In this document: piece by piece, positions 60,310 to 64,000 of the stretch
Layout of the letters: each line of letters begins with the position of its first letter
Position numbering within the stretch: the first letter of the stretch is position 1
Source: Rutidosis leptorrhynchoides
Taxonomy: Eukaryota > Streptophyta > Magnoliopsida > Asterales > Asteraceae
NCBI RefSeq assembly: GCF_046630445.1
Contig: NC_092341.1
Location: 288,290,001 to 288,354,000 of the forward strand
Direction: 5' to 3'
Length of the DNA: 64,000 nt
Program-made: the position numbers and the translations under genes
The notes under the pieces: model-generated
What the model saw: the letters and a program-made list of their open reading frames with translations, nothing else
Databases searched by the model: none
Told to the model about the DNA's origin: nothing

Positions 60310-62433
60310 AAATCCTCTGATTCGCTGCTTCTAATTCAAATTGCTAGCAACATCGATTAAAGCTGTCAGTTTCTTGCACTGCAGATCGAAACCTTTTTGT
60401 TTCTTGTTCTTTTGTGAAATCATCAACAAGACCCAATCAATTACTGCTACTGTTATACGATTTGGTTCCTGCTATCTCATGTTTGACAGCTAACTGCTGG
60501 TCTCTGTTTGCCACTGCTGCCCGACTCCTCTTGATTTTATGTACCCATCGAAGTAACCCAAGATAAAATCGAAATCCTTTTCAACTATCTTCGCTGCTGC
60601 TATTCATGTTCCAGTCGATACTGCTCTAGCCAAGTACCTATTTTTTTTATTCGTTATCTGTTACCACTATGTTCCTGGTCGACCAAAACAGCCAATGAAT
60701 ACCACCAGAAACCTATTGATACTTTGATATGGTTCGGAACTATTACTGGTCTTCTGTTCCTAGTAATGGGCCAATTAATGTGATTATTTTTGGGCCAAAT
60801 GATGTTTCTTTTGGACTATGCAACTTGGGCTCTTTTAGTAATTGGATTTCAATTCAAGACTTGCTTAACAAAACACGCGGTTACTCGTTATCCCGCTTAC
60901 TTGTCCACTCGTTAAGGGTATCTTTTATTAAAACCTAAACTTACTGATTTCAATTATTTATAATATTTAGTTGAGATAGTAAAAAAAATAAACATAATAG
61001 ATGAATCGAATAAGTTAACTATGTGTTTTAATATGTTTATGATACTAACATATGATGGTGAAGATTGAATAAATTTAGTATTTAAGATGATAAGTATAAA
61101 TATTTATATGATATGTGGTAGTATATGTATATAAAGATGTAAATTATATTACTAAAAATACATATACGTATAAGTAAACTCTCTCTCTATATATAAATAT
61201 ATGAATATGATTTAAAAATGATATATCAATAGATAAATTTTTTTTTAAAAATATGAAATCAATACATATAATTAATATAAAATACATATCATCTATACAG
61301 AGAAATTATAATATTTTTATATATAAACCTTAATACATAATAGTACATTAAATAATATATATTATAATTATATATAAATTGTAAATAAATTAATGAGTAA
61401 TTACTATAGTAAAATTTAATATGATAAATATTCGTTATATAAAATATATAGATTAAATATATTAAATTTATCTATATAACAAGTATATTATTAATAATAA
61501 ATATAAACTTCTTCGATTACTATTTTGTGTTTTAATATATATAATTGATATAGGTTCGTGAATCCGAGGTCAACCTTGCATTGTTCAATGTCATCATACG
61601 TATTTTTACTACAAAATACAGTATTGTGAGTTTCATTACTTCCTTTTTAAATGCTTTTGCAATATATATTTTTGGGACCGAGAATACATGCGCTTTTATA
61701 AATGTTTTACGAAATAGACACAAGTAATCGAAACTACATTATATGGTTGAATGATCGAAGCCGAATATGCACTTTTACTTGGTAACATAAGAATTAGTAA
61801 ACCAGTCTACTAATTGACGCGAATCCTAAAGATAGATCTATTGGGCCCAACAAACCCCATCCGTTGTAACGGATGCTTTAGTACTTCGAGTTTTTATATC
61901 ATGTCCGATGGATGTCCCGAAATGATGGGGATATTCTTATATGCATCTTGTTAATGTCGGTTACCAGGTGTTCAATCCATATGAATGATTTTTGTCTCTA
62001 TGCATGGGACGTTTATTTATGAGAAATGGAAATGAAAATCTTGTGGTCTATTAAAATGATGGAAATGATTGTTTATGATAAATGAATGAACTCACCAACC
62101 TTTTGGTTGACACTTTAAAGCATGTTTATTCTTAGGTATGAAAGAAATCTTCCGCTGTGCATTTGCTCATATTAGAGATTTTACTTGGAGTCATTCTTGA
62201 CATATTTCAAAAGATGTTGCATTCGAGTCGTCGAGTTCATCAAGATTATTATTACATTATAGTTGGATGTGTTATGAAATGGTATGCATACTGTCAACTT
62301 TCGATGTAGTGAAAGTTTGTCTTTTAAAAACGGATGCAATATTTGTAAAATGTATCATGTAGAGGTCAAGTACCTCGCGATGTAACCAAATGTAATGTAT
62401 TTGTCCAGATGGATTAGGACGGGGCATTAGAGT

Positions 62434-62450
62434 TGGTATCAGAGTGGTGG
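62434..62450 (+). other. Primer-binding site, initiator tRNA-Met
   Basis: TGGTATCAGAGTGGTGG, one mismatch from the site in the nested chromovirus at 22234. The following GTCTTAG(T/C)(A/G)AACCAGG is also shared. Confidence 0.85.
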
Positions 62451-62846
62451 TCTTAGTAAACCAGGTCTTGCATTAGCGTGTCTAACTGATAGTCATTAGG
62501 ATGCATTAGTGAGTCTGGACTTCGACCGTGTCTGCATGTCAAAAGTTTTGCTTATCATTTTTGTCAGAAATCATCTGCTTATCATCTTTAGGAAATTACC
62601 TGCTCATTATTCTTAGTCTAGACACATTTTACTGCATTGATTGCATGAATAGTGCATAGACAAAATTCATATCTTAGCGTACCTGTTACTGTAGACCTTG
62701 CATGATATCTCTCGTAAATTTCTCCGTAATTTAAGGAATTCTGGTACTATATATATCTATGCATATTATGCATTGAGAATACATTCAACTATCAATTGTT
62801 GTCACTAAACTCTTCATATCAAAAATATTTTCTGTGATCGCGTAAT

Positions 62847-63066
62847 ATGGCCTCTACGAATCGACCACGTTCCTCTGACTCCGAAGACAGCGTGACAGGA
62901 GCACACCAACCAATCAACTACCGTGATTACTGGATAAAATTGGGGTGGGTTCGCGACATACTCACCCTATGGAGAAGGGAGGAAGGTACTCCATATCATG
63001 AACCGAATCTACCACCTAACCTTGGAGTACTCGGCCCGCTCACCGGAGAACCTGTTCGCAACACCG
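62847..63066 (+). pseudogene. Leader ORF of the third gypsy element, truncated
   Basis: An ATG-initiated frame of about 73 codons (MASTNRPRSSDSEDS...), Ser/Asp-rich at the N-terminus, 400 nt after the primer site and so in the place of the acidic ORF at 22420. It is cut by the LTR that starts at 63067; the last codons of the apparent frame belong to that LTR. No domain recognised. Confidence 0.45.
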
Positions 63067-63609
63067 TGTGACGACCCGAAAATTTCTGAACAAATTTAAA
63101 CTTTATCTTTATATCATTAGATAAATATTTCAAACCTATATATTACGTACAAATTTACAATTCTAAATAAAAATATATATATATTTTAACTTAGTCATAA
63201 AACGTCCTGATTTAAAATAATATATTTTGATAAACAACGAGCCACTGATTTATAGAAGCAAATGACCACAACGCTCAATTTTATAAGTTACATTTTTTAT
63301 AAGATAATTTACTGACGAGTAAGTCAAATTATTAATAAGGGTACACGTCGCGTAACGTAAAAGGCTAGTTTTCTAAACGTACGAAAGTGCGCTCGAAAAA
63401 CCGAAAGTGGTACATGAGTCGATTGACAACGTACGAGTCATTTGAACAAAAATTACATTTTTACTACGCACGTAAATATAATATAATATTTAATTAATTC
63501 TAAAGATTAAATATATTATATATTAAATAATATATAAATCTATATTACATAATGAAATGAAAGTGTCGGCATTGAATAAAATAATCGAATGGTACCAGTT
63601 CTTTTCATC

Positions 63610-63655
63610 CATGCGAGCGCATGGGAACTTCTCAAGACACTCATGCGATCACATG
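63610..63655. promoter_or_regulatory. Paired near-palindromes, 32-bp phase (fourth LTR)
   Basis: CATGCGAGCGCATG at 63610-63623 and CATGCGATCACATG at 63642-63655. Each has one change from the Athila-1 palindrome, but the 32-bp spacing is kept. The 18-bp spacer differs from all Athila-1 spacers. Confidence 0.65.
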
Positions 63656-63676
63656 AGTGTCAGCTGCAGCTCAACT

Positions 63677-63684
63677 CTATAAAA
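63677..63684 (+). promoter_or_regulatory. TATA box of the fourth LTR
   Basis: CTATAAAA lies 21 nt after the palindrome pair. A CT-rich leader (CCATCTATCTCCCACTCG) follows 25-50 nt downstream, as expected for a plant transcription start. Confidence 0.7.
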
Positions 63685-64000
63685 TGCATTCATTTTCTGC
63701 TTTTGTAATCCATCTATCTCCCACTCGATATCTCTCACTTATATATTTATAATAATAATAATACTAATTATTATTATTATTATTAAGATTAATATTATTA
63801 TTAATCTTATTGTTATTAGTAGTACTAGTATTATTAGTATTAGTAGTATACATAAAATACTACGACGAGGTCATATCCAAATGATTTAAAAAAAATGGTT
63901 TTTCGAGTAGGATAGAGCTAAGAAAATTATGGGTTATAGCTATGGATGTTATGGGTAATGTTCATGGGTATGCTCATGAGGTCAATTTACTGTTTATCAT

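Larger units (their letters stand above)
63067..64000 (+). repeat. Start of a fourth LTR, nested, cut by the window end
   Basis: TGTGACGACCCGAAAATTTC matches the start of the LTR at 58357 (TGCGACAACCCGAAAATTTC), then diverges. It contains a palindrome pair, a TATA box and a pyrimidine-rich leader. Which strand its internal region takes is judged from the TG start and TATA order. Confidence 0.7.

Overview
This window looks like a plant nuclear repeat island, probably from a eudicot. I found no convincing host gene. Nearly all of it is transposable elements inserted into one another, with AT-rich spacers, long (TA)n microsatellites and several short DNA transposons. The plant origin rests on the element families: Ty3/gypsy elements primed by tRNA-Asp (Athila type), a chromovirus primed by initiator tRNA-Met, plant LINEs with an RRM and a C-terminal zf-RVT domain, Stowaway and hAT MITEs, and TTTAGGG-type telomere-like repeats. 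An Asteraceae host is my guess and is not proven by the sequence.

Layout. 1-5525: AT-rich DNA with a Stowaway MITE, a second MITE, two adjacent tRNA-derived SINE-like units and a (TA)n-flanked segment. 5526-39452: a four-level nest. A terminal-inverted-repeat element was split by LINE-1 (minus strand, flanked by a 17-bp target duplication at 5669 and 39212). LINE-1 was split by Athila-1 (minus strand, 7532-36523). Athila-1 was split by a young chromovirus (plus strand, 19526-30442; two 2,706-bp LTRs, 5-bp duplication ACTGT). A 352-bp hAT MITE sits in the left Athila-1 LTR, and the right LTR keeps the empty site. 39453-41597: two foldback elements and a Helitron-like end, bordered by (TA)n tracts. 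41880-58356: LINE-2 (plus strand, degenerate), interrupted by a Copia-like solo LTR, a possible SINE and a complete Athila-2 (minus strand, 44920-57234, duplication TGAAG). 58357-64000: the 5' LTR and leader of a third gypsy element, itself interrupted at 63067 by another LTR that runs off the window.

How the parts work together. Each gypsy element has the standard parts: LTRs, primer-binding site, gag, protease, reverse transcriptase, RNase H, integrase and polypurine tract. Athila-1 gag and pol carry several stops and frameshifts. The chromovirus polyprotein is open except for one stop at the start of the integrase core. Athila-1 also has a 498-codon open frame in the position where Athila elements carry an env-like gene. 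That frame lacks a nearby ATG but begins exactly at a good 3' splice site, and two separate upstream ATG exons end at 5' splice sites in the matching phase.

The most unusual pattern is a pair of 14-bp palindromes (CATGCGATCGCATG) whose starts are always exactly 32 bp apart. It occurs five times, in two unrelated gypsy families. Three copies lie about 21-22 nt upstream of a TATA box, and one lies upstream of the proximal leader exon of the env-position frame. It looks like a shared promoter module that I do not recognise from any described element.
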